DNA of 6,271 nucleotides from Candidatus Fibrimonadales bacterium (GTDB lineage Bacteria; Fibrobacterota; Fibrobacteria; Fibrobacterales; Fibrobacteraceae), in contig WRMM01000130.1 in the NCBI GenBank assembly GCA_009777135.1, positions 1 to 6,271 of the forward strand, read 5' to 3'. Every line of letters begins with the position of its first letter. The stretch's first letter is position 1. The notes below the pieces were generated by a model that was given only the letters and a program-made list of their open reading frames with translations, ran no database searches and was not told the DNA's origin. Of the stretch, positions 5,288 to 6,271 are shown one piece after another. A program made the position numbers and the translations under genes.

Positions 5288-6235
5288 ATGTCTAAAAAAT
5301 GGAAAATTTTTTGGGTAGCTGCTTTGGCTTTTACAATTTTCTTTCAAGCATGCGGCTTGGAAAGTGTGCAGACTTTTATATTTGATGCAGACGCTGAAAA
5401 GAAATTAGGCAGAGAATTTGACAGCTTGGTTATAGTGGATGGGTATGGCAACGACTGGCTTTTGGAGAAAGGCAATAATATGACTCCAGAGCAGGAAGAG
5501 CTTTATGCTTACTACAGAGCAAGGGCAAACGAAGTTTTGAAACAACTCAGCGATAGTGATTGGAAGAGCCTTTTGCCTAGCGGCAGCTTATGCGGTCCTT
5601 ACCCTTCTAAAACAAAATGCACCGAAGAAAACTTTTTTGAATTTAAGATAATAAAAAGCGATATCATAAATGCTTTTGCTTTGCCTGGTGGCTATATTTA
5701 TTTTTATACAGCAATATTAGACTATTTTCAAAGCGAGTCTGAGCTTGTAACCGTTTTGGCTCACGAAGTTGCGCATGTAGTGCAGCATCATACCAGAGAT
5801 AGGTTAGTTAAAGCTATTGGAGGGCAACTTCTTATAGACTTGTTTTTAGGAGATAACATTATAGGGTCTTTAGCCAGCCTTGGGTATGCCGCGCAACTTA
5901 TGCAAAACAGCCAGGAAAACGAACACGAATCTGATGAAATTGCCTTTATATACACCCACAGAATGGGAATATCCTCGCAAGGCTTGGGCGACTTTTTTGG
6001 CAGAGGATTAAATTTTGATGATGATGATGATGAAGGAAAATGTATTAGCGAAAAATCTTTTTTGGATGATGTTTTGCAGGTATTTAGCACACATCCGCCA
6101 TCTTGCGATCGAGTGACCAGAAATAAAGTGCAAAGGGGGCTTGCCGGGCAAACTCCTAAAAGCCATCCTCTAGACAAAAACAAGCTTAATGGCAAAACTT
6201 ATAAAGAATTGGTTAACGCGGCTAAACCATTTTGA
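5288..6235 (+). CDS. M48 family zinc metalloprotease, probable lipoprotein
   Basis: A 315-residue protein. A hydrophobic N-terminus (KIFWVAALAFTIFF) ends in FQAC, a non-ideal lipobox with Cys22, so it is probably a periplasm-facing lipoprotein. The peptidase domain has NAFALPGGYIYFYTAIL (128-144, the M48 'NAfalPGG.i.v..gll' block), the zinc motif HEVAH (159-163; His159, Glu160, His163), and the third-ligand helix ENEHESDEIA (210-219; Glu212 as ligand, Asp216 conserved). STHPP (267-271) is the substrate-region motif typical of the BepA/LoiP/Oma1-like group. No TPR domain follows, so it is closer in size to LoiP/YcaL than to BepA. Cys102, Cys111, Cys252 and Cys273 could form disulfides. An acidic DDDDDE run (244-249) comes from five GAT codons. 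The role is probably quality control of outer-membrane or periplasmic proteins; a link to the divergent barrel gene is conjecture. Confidence 0.88.
   Translation: MSKKWKIFWVAALAFTIFFQACGLESVQTFIFDADAEKKLGREFDSLVIVDGYGNDWLLEKGNNMTPEQEELYAYYRARANEVLKQLSDSDWKSLLPSGSLCGPYPSKTKCTEENFFEFKIIKSDIINAFALPGGYIYFYTAILDYFQSESELVTVLAHEVAHVVQHHTRDRLVKAIGGQLLIDLFLGDNIIGSLASLGYAAQLMQNSQENEHESDEIAFIYTHRMGISSQGLGDFFGRGLNFDDDDDEGKCISEKSFLDDVLQVFSTHPPSCDRVTRNKVQRGLAGQTPKSHPLDKNKLNGKTYKELVNAAKPF
6017..6031 (+). repeat. Five tandem GAT codons in the M48 gene
   Basis: Five GAT triplets in a row, followed by GAA, encode DDDDDE in a loop between the metal-ligand helix and the STHPP motif. Length changes would stay in frame. 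Confidence 0.8.
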
Positions 6236-6271
6236 AATTATATTTTGATTCTGGTTGCTCGCTCTGTAGCT
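6232..6271 (+). CDS. 5' end of a gene, possibly a DCC-type thiol oxidoreductase (partial)
   Basis: After an in-frame TAA at 6223, a frame opens with TTG at 6232 and reads MKLYFDSGCSLCS up to the window edge. The start overlaps the protease stop codon (TTGA), an arrangement often seen with translational coupling. A strand ending in YFD followed by CxxC resembles the start of DCC (DUF393) thiol-disulfide oxidoreductases ('FYDG.CPLC'), but 13 residues are too few to be sure. No Shine-Dalgarno sequence is evident. Other thioredoxin-like or metal-binding families could begin this way. Confidence 0.35.
   Translation, partial: MKLYFDSGCSLCS

Noticed and set aside
5788..6195. Minus-strand 135-codon frame opposite the M48 gene
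   Set aside because: The Ser run is the complement of the GAT repeat and there is no recognisable domain; the plus-strand protease has catalytic motifs throughout this stretch.
1..6271. CRISPR array, tRNA or rRNA genes, known riboswitches
   Set aside because: I saw no regularly spaced repeats, no tRNA cloverleaf or T-loop (GGTTCGA-type) consensus in the non-coding gaps, and no gap long enough for a typical riboswitch except 1-175 and 1350-1507, where none was recognised.

Overview
The window looks like chromosomal DNA of a Gram-negative bacterium with low to moderate GC. Two predicted lipoproteins and an outer-membrane beta-barrel show the Gram-negative envelope. Several genes start with a 'TAnnTT, then a C-rich hexamer, then the start codon' arrangement and lack a Shine-Dalgarno site. 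That fits the Fibrobacterota/Bacteroidota (FCB) superphylum, and my best guess is a Fibrobacter relative. This is an inference from style; there is no rRNA or marker tree to confirm it.

Layout: (1-175) a non-coding stretch with a perfect 12-bp inverted repeat and a short duplicate of the start of a downstream lipoprotein gene. (176-592) a YjbQ/UPF0047-family protein. (612-1349) an SGNH/GDSL-type lipoprotein hydrolase. (1350-1507) no intact gene, but on the minus strand what looks like a frameshifted relic of a class I SAM methyltransferase. (1508-2590) the radical-SAM heme chaperone HemW. (2600-3727) a DUF2225 protein with two CxxC pairs. (3744-4583) ribosomal protein L11 methyltransferase PrmA, starting with TTG inside a small tandem repeat. 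(4561-5235, minus) a small outer-membrane beta-barrel whose end overlaps the prmA end by 23 bp. (5288-6235) an M48 zinc-metalloprotease lipoprotein, divergent from the barrel gene. (6232-6271) the first codons of a further gene that overlaps the protease stop codon and may be a DCC-type thiol oxidoreductase.

The genes are mostly housekeeping (hemW, prmA, yjbQ-like) or envelope functions (lipoprotein esterase, beta-barrel, periplasmic protease). Spacing within the plus-strand run is tight (19, 9 and 16 bp, with a 158-bp gap before hemW), but most genes also carry their own promoter-like element at the start codon. They may therefore be transcribed separately rather than as one operon. The M48 protease and the barrel share a 52-bp divergent promoter region. 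M48 proteases of the BepA type act in outer-membrane protein quality control, so a functional link is possible but unproven.

I see no complete novel defence or mobile system here. The most informative unexplained signals are the recurring leaderless start architecture, the methyltransferase relic, the repeat at the prmA start, and the inverted repeat at the left edge.
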